Source: Calditrichia bacterium
Lineage (GTDB): Bacteria > Calditrichota > Calditrichia > RBG-13-44-9 > J042
Direction of reading: 5' to 3'
DNA: 5,025 nucleotides
Assembly: GCA_030430345.1 (NCBI GenBank)
Contig: JAUIFT010000282.1
Coordinates: forward strand, 1-5,025
The notes below the pieces were generated by a model, which was given only the letters and a program-made list of their open reading frames with translations, was not told the DNA's origin and did no database searches. The position numbers and the translations under genes were made by a program. Shown one piece after another: positions 1 to 5,025 of the stretch. Every line of letters begins with the position of its first letter. The first letter of the stretch is position 1.

Positions 1-484
1 CGGTAAAAGTAAGCGGATTTGGTGTAATAACGATATCATCTCCCTGAACCGAAGCAGTCAGGTTGTTTTCCTGGCTGATCGTTAAGTTTAAGTTGCTCAG
101 ATCATCATCCGGGTCAACTAAAAACGTTGCTAAAGAGACATTATGACTGGTGCCGCTCGCGAGTACTACGCCTGCCGTCAACACCTGGGGCAGACCGGCA
201 GAAACCGGAGAAGAGAATGCACTCGCATTTCCTTCGTCGTCGATTGCGGACACCCGGTAAGTATAGAGGTTACCCGGCGAAACATCTGTGTCGGTAACTT
301 CAGTTTGCGGATGACTAACCGTCGCCAGATCCGTAAAGGATGCCGAGTTGACTGATCGCTGCACCCGGTAACTTTGCATATCCGGCTCACTGTTGGCGTC
401 CCAGAGAATATTTAGACTACTGGTTTGCGCCAGAGCAGCGCCGGAAAAAATGAATATCACAAAAAATAACCATCGAATAAGCAT
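1..484 (-). CDS. Secreted fibronectin type III domain protein, N-terminal part (cut by window edge)
   Basis: The reverse strand is open from an ATG at 484-482 through the left edge, giving 161 codons and no stop. Residues 1-19 are a signal peptide: an Arg near the start, a hydrophobic run (WLFFVIFIFSG) and an ALA|Q cleavage site. Residues about 23-97 form one fibronectin type III domain: NILWDANSEPDMQSYRVQRS is the first half and YTYRVSAIDDEGNASAFS is the typical closing strand. Residues about 103-161 (VDPDDDLSNLNLTIS, then VQGDDIVITP) resemble the cadherin-like/Ig-like repeats that follow FN3 domains in large FCB surface proteins. GAGGG at 496-500 lies 11 bases before the start, a slightly long spacing. 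The domains bind proteins or sugars or act as spacers; catalysis, if any, would be in the missing part. It is divergent from the FecR-like gene. The reading frame and export signal are secure; the specific role is unknown. Confidence 0.88.
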   Translation of the reverse strand, partial: MLIRWLFFVIFIFSGAALAQTSSLNILWDANSEPDMQSYRVQRSVNSASFTDLATVSHPQTEVTDTDVSPGNLYTYRVSAIDDEGNASAFSSPVSAGLPQVLTAGVVLASGTSHNVSLATFLVDPDDDLSNLNLTISQENNLTASVQGDDIVITPNPLTFT

Positions 485-574
485 AATATTAGAATCCCTC
501 TTGTTTTTCCTGATCGATAACTAGCGAAAATGATGCCAGCTAAAAAAGGCTGGAAAAAATGCGTTTTAGCGTAT

Positions 575-589
575 ATTCTTGAAAAGAAT
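575..589. promoter_or_regulatory. 15-bp palindrome, possible operator
   Basis: ATTCTT-GAA-AAGAAT is a perfect six-base inverted repeat around three bases. It covers the possible -35 box at 579-584 of the FecR-like gene and lies 91 bases upstream of the divergent FN3 gene start. That position and the short dyad would suit a dimeric repressor site. No second copy was noticed in the window, and AT-rich DNA produces such palindromes by chance. Confidence 0.3.
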
Positions 590-608
590 TGAGAAAAATT
601 TTTACAAA
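579..608 (+). promoter_or_regulatory. Possible sigma70-type promoter of the FecR-like gene
   Basis: TTGAAA at 579-584 matches the -35 consensus at five of six bases. TACAAA at 603-608 matches the -10 consensus at four of six, with an 18-base spacer. Transcription would start near 615, leaving a leader of about 77 bases before the ATG at 692. The match is moderate and the region is AT-rich, so chance is a real alternative. Confidence 0.3.
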
Positions 609-691
609 TAGCGGAATTTTCGAAAAAATCGCCGGGCGCGTCAGGGTTTCCAGCGACTGATGTGTAAAAAAAGTAATCAGAGGATGAATAA

Positions 692-1654
692 ATGAACGAG
701 CACAATTTTTACCGGGAAGATGCTTTTCTGGGCCGCTGGGTTGGTGGTGAATTATCCGATCAGGAATTGGCCGATTTCGAGAACTGGCTGCTTTCTCACC
801 CTGCTGAACGCCCCTTTTTTGAAGATGTCCGCAAAATTTGGACATCCGCAGCATCTTCTCCAAAAGGTCTTTCCCGAGAGCAGCGCTGGAAGGTCATCCG
901 GGAACGGCTCAATATCAGTAAAAATCGATCTCATTTCATCCCGATGTATCGCCGGGCGGCAGTGAAAATTTCCGCGGTAGCCGCGGTTTTATTACTGCTG
1001 GCAACATTTTATTGGTGGACCTTATCCGGCATCGTTACTGTCCAGAGTAAAAATGCTGAGATTATTACGCACTCACTTCCCGATGGGTCGGAAGTTGTAT
1101 TGAATGCGGCTTCCTCCCTCAGTTATTCCAAAAATGACTGGGCAGAGAAACGCGACATAAATTTTCAGGGGGAAGGCTTTTTTCGGGTAGTTCCCGGGGC
1201 ACCATTTACAGTAATTAGCGAAAACATCCGTAGCCAGGTGCTTGGCACCAGCTTTAACTTTCGCGCCCGGCAGCAAAATGTTATAATATCTTGTTATACT
1301 GGGAAAGTTAGGATTTCCGCCGGCGGAGACGATTCAGTTATCCTGACTGCCGGCTTGCAAAGCATTACCGCACTGGAGAGCAACAAACCGGGGGCCGCAG
1401 AAGAGTTCAACACGGCCCATGCAAATGCCTGGATCACCGGAGATACATATTTTAGCCGAACACCGCTAAGCGAAGTCTTCGCCGAAATTACCCGCCAGTT
1501 TGATATCGCAATTACGCTGCAAAAAAATGTTTCCCGGCTCACATTCACCGGAAAACTCGCCAGGAATGATTTAGCCACTTCCCTGGAAATTGTTTGCCTG
1601 TCCTCAGGATTACAATATAAGCGCCAATCTGAAAATCAATACATTATCTTTTAA
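692..1654 (+). CDS. FecR-family anti-sigma / sigma-regulator protein
   Basis: This 320-residue inner-membrane protein has the usual FecR layout. Residues about 7-50 (REDAFLGRWVGGELSDQELADFENWL) form the cytoplasmic anti-sigma segment with the typical 'FENWLLSHPAERPFF' pattern. Residues about 93-109 are a single transmembrane helix. Residues about 114-213 are the periplasmic FecR domain, with the hallmark LPDGSEVVLNAASSLSYS (129-146), GEGFFRV (160-166) and VLGTSFNFRA (183-192). Residues about 250-320 match the C-terminal domain usual in Bacteroidetes homologues (DUF4974), starting DTYFSRTPLSEVFAEITRQFDI. Family members receive a signal from a TonB-dependent receptor and control an ECF sigma factor, usually for uptake of iron complexes or glycans. 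The start is supported by AGAGGA at 679-684, seven bases before the ATG. Neither an ECF sigma gene nor a receptor gene adjoins it here, so its partners must lie elsewhere or are missing. Confidence 0.93.
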   Translation: MNEHNFYREDAFLGRWVGGELSDQELADFENWLLSHPAERPFFEDVRKIWTSAASSPKGLSREQRWKVIRERLNISKNRSHFIPMYRRAAVKISAVAAVLLLLATFYWWTLSGIVTVQSKNAEIITHSLPDGSEVVLNAASSLSYSKNDWAEKRDINFQGEGFFRVVPGAPFTVISENIRSQVLGTSFNFRARQQNVIISCYTGKVRISAGGDDSVILTAGLQSITALESNKPGAAEEFNTAHANAWITGDTYFSRTPLSEVFAEITRQFDIAITLQKNVSRLTFTGKLARNDLATSLEIVCLSSGLQYKRQSENQYIIF

Positions 1655-1850
1655 ACCCTCCCTCCCTAACATCCTTTCATCTAAAATTCGCGAAATAATT
1701 TTTCAATTCCACTCGTAGATCACGCATTTCCGCTCAGTTGTGAATATGTTACAGACCAATTACAATAAAATACACTAGCAGTACAGATGTCATTCACCTG
1801 TCCAAAGCTTTTAGAAAAAGCATTCAACTGAACTGGATATTCTGGATACT
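1655..1850. promoter_or_regulatory. Intergenic region before the membrane-protein gene
   Basis: These 196 bases hold no gene. An AT-only stem (AAAATT 1683-1688 with AATTTT 1697-1702) follows the FecR-like gene and could be a weak terminator. The promoter described separately lies at 1738-1766. A perfect hairpin (GCTTTT 1807-1812, loop AGA, AAAAGC 1816-1821) would lie in the transcript leader, 29 bases before the start codon. No riboswitch was recognised. Confidence 0.4.
1738..1766 (+). promoter_or_regulatory. Sigma70-like promoter of the six-helix membrane-protein gene
   Basis: TTGTGA at 1738-1743 (four of six matches to the -35 consensus) is followed after exactly 17 bases by TACAAT at 1761-1766 (five of six matches to the -10 consensus). 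A transcript would start near 1773 and carry a leader of about 78 bases. This is the best promoter match in the window, though it is untested whether this organism's main sigma factor uses the standard consensus. Confidence 0.5.
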
Positions 1851-2585
1851 ATGCGGAAACGACATAACAGCTTTTTAGATCAATTCTTTAGCGATAGTTT
1901 GAAGGAATGGCATTTTTCAAAGAACTTCGTCAAAGCAGTCTGGGTTCTGCCATTTATCGTGCTCTTTTTAGGCGTATTATCCGGACTGATTGATAAAGAG
2001 CTTTACAAATTGGTTACTGGTGAAGATCGCTTAGGCGAATCTTTACAATTATTATTTTTTGCCGGTGGATTAATCTTATCCCTTCTGGTAATCCGTCGTC
2101 TGCTCAGTTTTGGGAATCCGGGAATTGCGGCCCTTTACCTGATAATTGCAGTTGGATTGTTTCTCTTAATCGGCGAAGAAATCAGCTGGGGACAACGTAT
2201 TTTCGGCTGGGAAACCTCCAAGGATATGTCCGAACTAAACAGGCAGAATGAAACCAATCTTCATAATATGTATGGTATAGAGGCGGTGCTCAACTGGTTG
2301 CAAATAATCGTCGGTGCTTTCGCCCTGCTGCTTGCCCCGATTTATAAATACACCAATATTGCTGAGCGCATCCCGGTCAGTTTCGCCTGGACAATCCCCC
2401 CATTATGTCTGACGACCTATTTTGGCGCATTTTTCTCCTGGCGTTTTTATCGCACCGCGCTTCCCCGTCCGGATAAATACCGTTTTGCGATTGCTGAATT
2501 TAGTGAAATAATTGAACTAATTTTAGCGCTTGCGATTTTCTTCTTCATGCTTTACCAATGGCACCGCGCCCGTTTAAGGCATTAA
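1851..2585 (+). CDS. Polytopic inner-membrane protein of unknown function with GEEISWGQR motif
   Basis: The 244-residue protein has no cleavable signal peptide and about six predicted membrane helices: residues 27-47, 64-84, 90-107, 145-165, 176-196 and 217-237. Right after helix 3 comes a polar, very conserved-looking stretch, GEEISWGQRIFGW (108-120), then QNETNLHN (132-139). A further acidic cluster, EFSEIIE (216-222), enters helix 6. I recall the EEISWGQR...NLHN pattern from uncharacterised bacterial membrane proteins, but no function is known to me. Glu, Glu, His and Asn at a membrane face could suggest metal binding or a membrane hydrolase; that is inference only. The only plausible start is the ATG at 1851, since an in-frame TAG lies at 1812-1814. 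The ribosome binding site is weak (GGA at 1844-1846). It is flanked by non-coding DNA on both sides and is probably transcribed on its own. Confidence 0.85.
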   Translation: MRKRHNSFLDQFFSDSLKEWHFSKNFVKAVWVLPFIVLFLGVLSGLIDKELYKLVTGEDRLGESLQLLFFAGGLILSLLVIRRLLSFGNPGIAALYLIIAVGLFLLIGEEISWGQRIFGWETSKDMSELNRQNETNLHNMYGIEAVLNWLQIIVGAFALLLAPIYKYTNIAERIPVSFAWTIPPLCLTTYFGAFFSWRFYRTALPRPDKYRFAIAEFSEIIELILALAIFFFMLYQWHRARLRH

Positions 2586-2696
2586 GAAGAATCAATTTCA
2601 TCGCCCATCGATTCCACCCTTTCCGTAAATTCTATTTGATTATGATTCAATATTTTTTTTCCTTACCATCTTGTATAACGATGAATAAGAGTAGCG
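2586..2696. promoter_or_regulatory. Intergenic region before the decarboxylase gene
   Basis: A weak dyad (TTGA 2636-2639 / TCAA 2647-2650) followed by TATTTTTTTT (2651-2660) could act as a poor terminator for the membrane-protein gene. TATAAC at 2674-2679 looks like a -10 box (five of six), but no good -35 box stands at the right distance. If it is used, the decarboxylase transcript would have a leader of only about 10 bases. Read-through from upstream is possible. Confidence 0.25.
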
Positions 2697-4130
2697 ATGG
2701 ACAACAAGGAATTTCGGAAATACGCCCACGAGTTGGTGGACTGGATGGCGGATTTTCTCGAGAATGTAGAATCTTATCCGGTGCGTTCCCAGGTCGCACC
2801 GAAAGAAATTATCAGGCAATTACCGGATAATCCTCCGGCTGCCCGTGAATCATTCCCGGAAATATTCACGGACTTTGAACGGATTATAATGCCCGGAATG
2901 ACCCACTGGCAACATCCCTCATTTCATGCTTATTTTCCCGGTAATGCCAGTCCTCCATCTTTGCTGGCGGAAATGCTGACAGCGACCCTGGGGGCACAAT
3001 GCATGATCTGGCAAACCTCTCCGGCGGCGGCGGAACTGGAAGAGCAAATGATGAACTGGCTGCGGGACATGCTTGGCCTTCCTGCCGGATTTACCGGAGT
3101 CATTCAGGATACCGCCTCGACCGCTACGCTCTGCGCAATGCTTACCGCCCGGGAAAAAGCCTCGGATTTTCGGGTTAATCAGCAAGGCTTTTACAAAGAG
3201 CCGGTATACACGATTTACTGTTCGGAGCAAACCCATTCCTCCATAGAGAAAGGGGTAAAAATTGCCGGTTTCGGGAAAGAACATCTCCGGAAAATACCTA
3301 CGGACGAAAACTTTGCCCTCATTCCAGAGGCACTTGCAACAGCTGTCGATGCTGATATTGCCGCCGGTTATCATCCGCTTTGCGTAATCGCAACAATTGG
3401 CACTACCAGTTCAACCGCCTGCGATCCGGTGGTTCCCATCGCTCAAATTTGCCAGGCGCATAATATCTGGCTGCACGTCGATGCAGCCTTTGCCGGCACC
3501 GCCCTGATCCTCCCGGAAATGAAGCATTATACTGAAGGCTTCGAACACATCGACAGCTTCGTATTTAATCCGCATAAATGGATGTTTACCAATTTTGATT
3601 GTTCCGCCTATTTTGTAAAAGACCCGGCGATGCTGGTGCGCACGTTTGAGATTCTCCCGGAATATCTGAAAACCAAGGAAGGCGACCGGGTTAACGACTA
3701 CCGCGACTGGGGTATCCCCCTCGGCCGGCGGTTCCGTGCCCTGAAGCTCTGGTTTGTTATTCGTACTTACGGCGTGGAGGGCTTACAGGAAACCATTCGG
3801 AAACATATTTCCCTGGCGCGGGAATTTGGAGAGTGGATAAGCGCTTCCCCCAATTTTGAATTACTCGCTCCGGTCAACTTTAACACTGTTTGTTTTCGCC
3901 TGCTCCCGCAAAATGAAATGCCTGCAGAAGCGCTTGACGATCTAAATGAACAGTTGCTGGAAAATTTGAATAATAGTGGCAAAATTTACCTGACCCAAAC
4001 CCGCCTGAATAGTATCTATACCATTCGGATAGTTATTGGTCAAACCAATGTTCAACAACGGCATGTCGATGCAGCCAGGTCGTTGATAGCCGCGGAAGCC
4101 GATCGCCTCTTGGCATCCCTTAATGATTGA
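2697..4130 (+). CDS. Aromatic-L-amino-acid decarboxylase (PLP-dependent, group II)
   Basis: At 477 residues this is a full-length, cytosolic, fold-type I pyridoxal-phosphate enzyme that removes the alpha-carboxyl group of an aromatic amino acid to give an amine (tryptamine, tyramine, phenethylamine or dopamine) and CO2. It aligns with animal DOPA decarboxylase almost end to end. Visible features: HAYFPGNASPPS (77-88) lining the substrate site; GVIQDTASTATL (134-145) for cofactor phosphate binding; EQTHSS with His180 stacking on PLP; VDAAFAG with Asp262 contacting the pyridine nitrogen; NPHKW with Schiff-base Lys294; and PEYLK with Tyr323, the catalytic-loop tyrosine needed for decarboxylation. 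His180 and Tyr323 argue for a decarboxylase, not an aldehyde synthase. Gly343 in PLGRR matches the glycine of animal and tryptophan-using plant enzymes. The ATG at 2697 has AAGAG five bases upstream, and an in-frame TGA at 2682 excludes longer starts. Which amino acid it uses cannot be settled by sequence. Confidence 0.95.
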   Translation: MDNKEFRKYAHELVDWMADFLENVESYPVRSQVAPKEIIRQLPDNPPAARESFPEIFTDFERIIMPGMTHWQHPSFHAYFPGNASPPSLLAEMLTATLGAQCMIWQTSPAAAELEEQMMNWLRDMLGLPAGFTGVIQDTASTATLCAMLTAREKASDFRVNQQGFYKEPVYTIYCSEQTHSSIEKGVKIAGFGKEHLRKIPTDENFALIPEALATAVDADIAAGYHPLCVIATIGTTSSTACDPVVPIAQICQAHNIWLHVDAAFAGTALILPEMKHYTEGFEHIDSFVFNPHKWMFTNFDCSAYFVKDPAMLVRTFEILPEYLKTKEGDRVNDYRDWGIPLGRRFRALKLWFVIRTYGVEGLQETIRKHISLAREFGEWISASPNFELLAPVNFNTVCFRLLPQNEMPAEALDDLNEQLLENLNNSGKIYLTQTRLNSIYTIRIVIGQTNVQQRHVDAARSLIAAEADRLLASLND

Positions 4131-4135
4131 AGGAG
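4130..4135 (+). promoter_or_regulatory. Ribosome binding site setting the start of the beta-barrel gene
   Basis: AAGGAG begins on the last base of the decarboxylase stop codon and lies six bases before the ATG at 4142. It selects that ATG over the in-frame TTG at 4127, which would leave no such site in front of it and would add a charged stub (five residues) before the signal peptide. The overlap with the stop codon suggests translational coupling. Confidence 0.85.
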
Positions 4136-4141
4136 ATTGAT

Positions 4142-4780
4142 ATGAAGATATTTTCGTTAAAATTGCTCTTGCTAAGTTTGTTAATTGCAACCAGCGGAAT
4201 GTTTGCCCAGGTTCGCGTGGGCGTGCTTGGCGGTTTAAACCTCGCCGGACTCAGCGTAAAACAGGATGGGAATAATTTGGAAGGTGTTGAACATCCTGGC
4301 AGAACCACATTTGGTGCTGGTGGTGTTATGTTGATCAATTTGCCCGGCACCCTGGCACTGCAGGTAGAACCCGGCTACTTAATGCAAGGCAGCAAGTATA
4401 CCGTCAATGGGCAGGAAAGCGGCCAATTTCAGTTGGGTTATCTCAATGTTCCCGTAATGATTCGTTACAATAAAATTACCGATAATATCGGGCCATTTTT
4501 TGCCGCCGGGCCCAATATCGGATTTCTGCTCAGCGCGAACCATGAAGCCCCGGATGGAGTTAAGACTGACATTAAATCCGACCTGAAAAGTATGGATATC
4601 GGCTTGAACTTTACTACCGGCATCGGCGCTCCCCTCAGTAGCGGCACGCTGTTTATCCAGGCGCAATTTGGTTTGGGCGTTATTAATATCGATGATTCCG
4701 TTGCTGCCGAAAATGGCCTGACCCGGAAAACCAGCAGCATCAAAATCATGCTCGGATTTCTTTTCGGCGAAGGGGAATAA
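4142..4780 (+). CDS. PorT-family outer-membrane beta-barrel protein
   Basis: This 212-residue protein begins with a signal peptide (Lys2, Lys7, hydrophobic LLLLSLLIATSG, cleavage at about FA|Q, residue 22). The rest alternates amphipathic strands and turns as in the OMP beta-barrel 2 (PorT-like) family: VGVLGGLNLAGLS (26-38), ALQVEPGYLMQGSKY (72-86), FQLGYLNVPVMIRY (96-109), the highly typical IGPFFAAGPNIGFLLSA (116-132), DIGLNFTTGIGAPL (152-165), LFIQAQFGLGVINI (170-183) and a last strand ending near Phe208. An eight-stranded barrel of about 20 kDa in the outer membrane is expected. Members are abundant in FCB bacteria and mostly without known function; the named PorT acts in type IX secretion, but this cannot be assumed here. 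It starts 11 bases after the decarboxylase stop and should share its transcript. The C-terminal tail GEGE extends past the usual terminal aromatic residue. Confidence 0.9.
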   Translation: MKIFSLKLLLLSLLIATSGMFAQVRVGVLGGLNLAGLSVKQDGNNLEGVEHPGRTTFGAGGVMLINLPGTLALQVEPGYLMQGSKYTVNGQESGQFQLGYLNVPVMIRYNKITDNIGPFFAAGPNIGFLLSANHEAPDGVKTDIKSDLKSMDIGLNFTTGIGAPLSSGTLFIQAQFGLGVINIDDSVAAENGLTRKTSSIKIMLGFLFGEGE

Positions 4781-4810
4781 AGAGATGAGCAAATGGGCAA
4801 AAACAATTAA

Positions 4811-4832
4811 CTGCTAATTTACAAATTTGCAG
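4811..4832 (+). terminator. Imperfect hairpin between the beta-barrel gene and the phosphodiesterase remnant
   Basis: Arms CTGCTAATTT (4811-4820) and AAATTTGCAG (4823-4832) pair with one T-T mismatch around a two- to four-base loop. It is the only clear dyad in this 72-base gap. The following bases, ATTTACTC, do not form a good U-tract, so it may be a weak or attenuating terminator, or an RNA stability element at the 3' end of the two-gene transcript. Confidence 0.35.
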
Positions 4833-4852
4833 ATTTACTCCCAGGGGAATTT

Positions 4853-4948
4853 GTGCCAAAGAAGCTACTTAACATCGGTCATCGCGGTGCCGCGGGACTG
4901 GCGCCGGAAAATACCTTAAAGTCGGTCCATTCCTTTTTTTTCAAGTAA
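4853..4948 (+). pseudogene. Glycerophosphodiester phosphodiesterase, N-terminal remnant
   Basis: A GTG at 4853, with AGGGG at 4843-4847 five bases upstream, opens a frame of 31 codons. Residues 8-23 (IGHRGAAGLAPENTLK) are the unmistakable start of the glycerophosphodiester phosphodiesterase family, which cleaves deacylated phospholipid diesters to glycerol-3-phosphate and an alcohol. His10 and Arg11 of the HRG motif and Glu19 of PENT are the first catalytic/metal-site residues. Family proteins are usually about 230-300 residues; here similarity stops around codon 27 and the frame closes four codons later in a T8 run and TAA. The ELD-type metal motif expected some 20 residues further is not encoded in any frame downstream, so this is a truncation and not a single frameshift. 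The start and ribosome binding site look normal, so the gene was probably intact before the break, or the sequence is joined wrongly there. Confidence 0.75.
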
Positions 4949-5025
4949 ATAAATTAGAATGATATGATATCGATTATTTAAAAAAAAGTATTAATATTAA
5001 CTTACATGTCTAACCCATACATTTG
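4934..5025. other. AT-rich segment of unknown origin after the phosphodiesterase break
   Basis: By direct count 17 of these 92 bases are G or C (about 18%), against 45 of 81 (about 56%) in the preceding phosphodiesterase stretch. It begins with a T8 run, includes an A8 run near 4981 and the near-palindrome AGTATTAATATTAACT, and encodes no recognisable protein. It could be the end of an insertion element, non-coding DNA beside one, or an assembly join. A minus-strand frame enters from the right edge and stops at 5002-5004 after seven codons, too short to identify. Confidence 0.5.

Larger units (their letters stand above)
485..691. promoter_or_regulatory. Divergent intergenic region between the FN3 gene and the FecR-like gene
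   Basis: These 207 bases separate two divergently transcribed genes, so both promoters should lie here. Visible signals are a short inverted repeat at 536-553 (CCAGCT / GGCTGG around an A6 loop, one G-T pair), a 15-bp palindrome at 575-589, a TTTTCGAAAA palindrome at 617-626, and a possible plus-strand promoter at 579-608. No convincing minus-strand promoter was found. The only open frames crossing this stretch have low-complexity, Phe/Lys-rich translations and were not taken as genes. Confidence 0.5.

Noticed and set aside
536..553. Hairpin CCAGCT-A6-GGCTGG as a transcription terminator
   Set aside because: No T-run follows on either strand, and both flanking genes point away from it, so no transcript needs to end there.
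684..695. Three-codon frame ATGAATAAATGA overlapping the FecR start
   Set aside because: It has no separate ribosome binding site; the AGAGGA there is best spaced for the ATG at 692.
457..863. Minus-strand frames across the FN3/FecR gap and the FecR 5' end
   Set aside because: They overlap well-supported genes, have low-complexity Phe/Lys-rich translations and no domain pattern or ribosome binding site.
2558..2830. 90-codon plus-strand frame bridging the membrane-protein and decarboxylase genes
   Set aside because: It overlaps both real genes in another frame and has no recognisable content.
2919..3374. 151-codon minus-strand frame inside the decarboxylase gene
   Set aside because: It is antisense to a certain coding sequence with catalytic motifs; its translation is Arg/Gly-rich and resembles no protein.
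4127..4141. TTG start at 4127 for the beta-barrel protein, adding five residues
   Set aside because: The AAGGAG site lies inside this extension and is ideally spaced for the ATG at 4142; the extension would spoil a clean signal peptide start.
4379..4806. Two long minus-strand frames within the beta-barrel gene
   Set aside because: They are antisense shadows of a gene with a signal peptide, strong ribosome binding site and family motifs.
4785..4817. Ten-codon frame MSKWAKTINC after the beta-barrel gene, possibly a leader peptide
   Set aside because: It has GGGG about nine bases upstream and a hairpin at its stop, but a single Trp codon and no alternative pairing give no support for attenuation; frames this short are common by chance.
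1..5025. CRISPR array, tRNA, rRNA, phage or defence genes
   Set aside because: No regularly spaced repeats, tRNA-like cloverleaf, rRNA sequence, or nuclease, toxin or integrase motifs were seen on either strand.

Overview
The window looks like an ordinary chromosomal stretch from a Gram-negative bacterium of the FCB superphylum (the Bacteroidetes / Calditrichaeota / KSB1-type lineages). Evidence for this is a FecR-type anti-sigma regulator with a Bacteroidetes-style C-terminal domain, a PorT-type outer-membrane beta-barrel, and a secreted fibronectin type III protein with a cadherin-like tail. Clear Shine-Dalgarno sites (AAGGAG, AGAGGA, AGGGG) precede several genes. That is unusual for classical Bacteroidetes and points weakly to a deeper FCB lineage such as Calditrichaeota; the species cannot be told from this sequence.

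Layout, left to right. (1) Positions 1-484, minus strand: the 5' part of a gene for an exported FN3-domain protein, cut by the left edge. (2) Positions 485-691: a divergent intergenic region with a 15-bp palindrome over a possible -35 box. (3) Positions 692-1654, plus: a FecR-like anti-sigma/transducer protein with one transmembrane helix; neither an ECF sigma factor gene nor a TonB receptor gene lies beside it. (4) Positions 1655-1850: an intergenic region with a good sigma70-like promoter (17-bp spacer). (5) Positions 1851-2585, plus: a six-helix membrane protein of unknown function with a striking GEEISWGQRIFGW ... QNETNLHN signature. (6) Positions 2697-4130, plus: a complete PLP-dependent aromatic-L-amino-acid decarboxylase. 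(7) Positions 4142-4780, plus: a PorT-family outer-membrane beta-barrel whose ribosome binding site overlaps the decarboxylase stop codon. (8) Positions 4853-4948, plus: the first ~27 codons of a glycerophosphodiester phosphodiesterase (HRG and PENT motifs intact), ending abruptly where the DNA drops from about 56% GC to about 18% GC. From there to the right edge is AT-rich sequence of unknown origin.

How the genes relate: the decarboxylase and the barrel are almost certainly co-transcribed and translationally coupled, and the phosphodiesterase fragment may once have been the third gene of that operon. The FecR gene and the membrane-protein gene each appear to have their own upstream signals. 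I see no CRISPR array, tRNA, rRNA, recognisable transposase or defence system. The most notable points are the broken phosphodiesterase gene at a sharp composition boundary, the uncharacterised polar motif of the membrane protein, the decarboxylase/barrel pairing, and the FecR gene without its usual partners.
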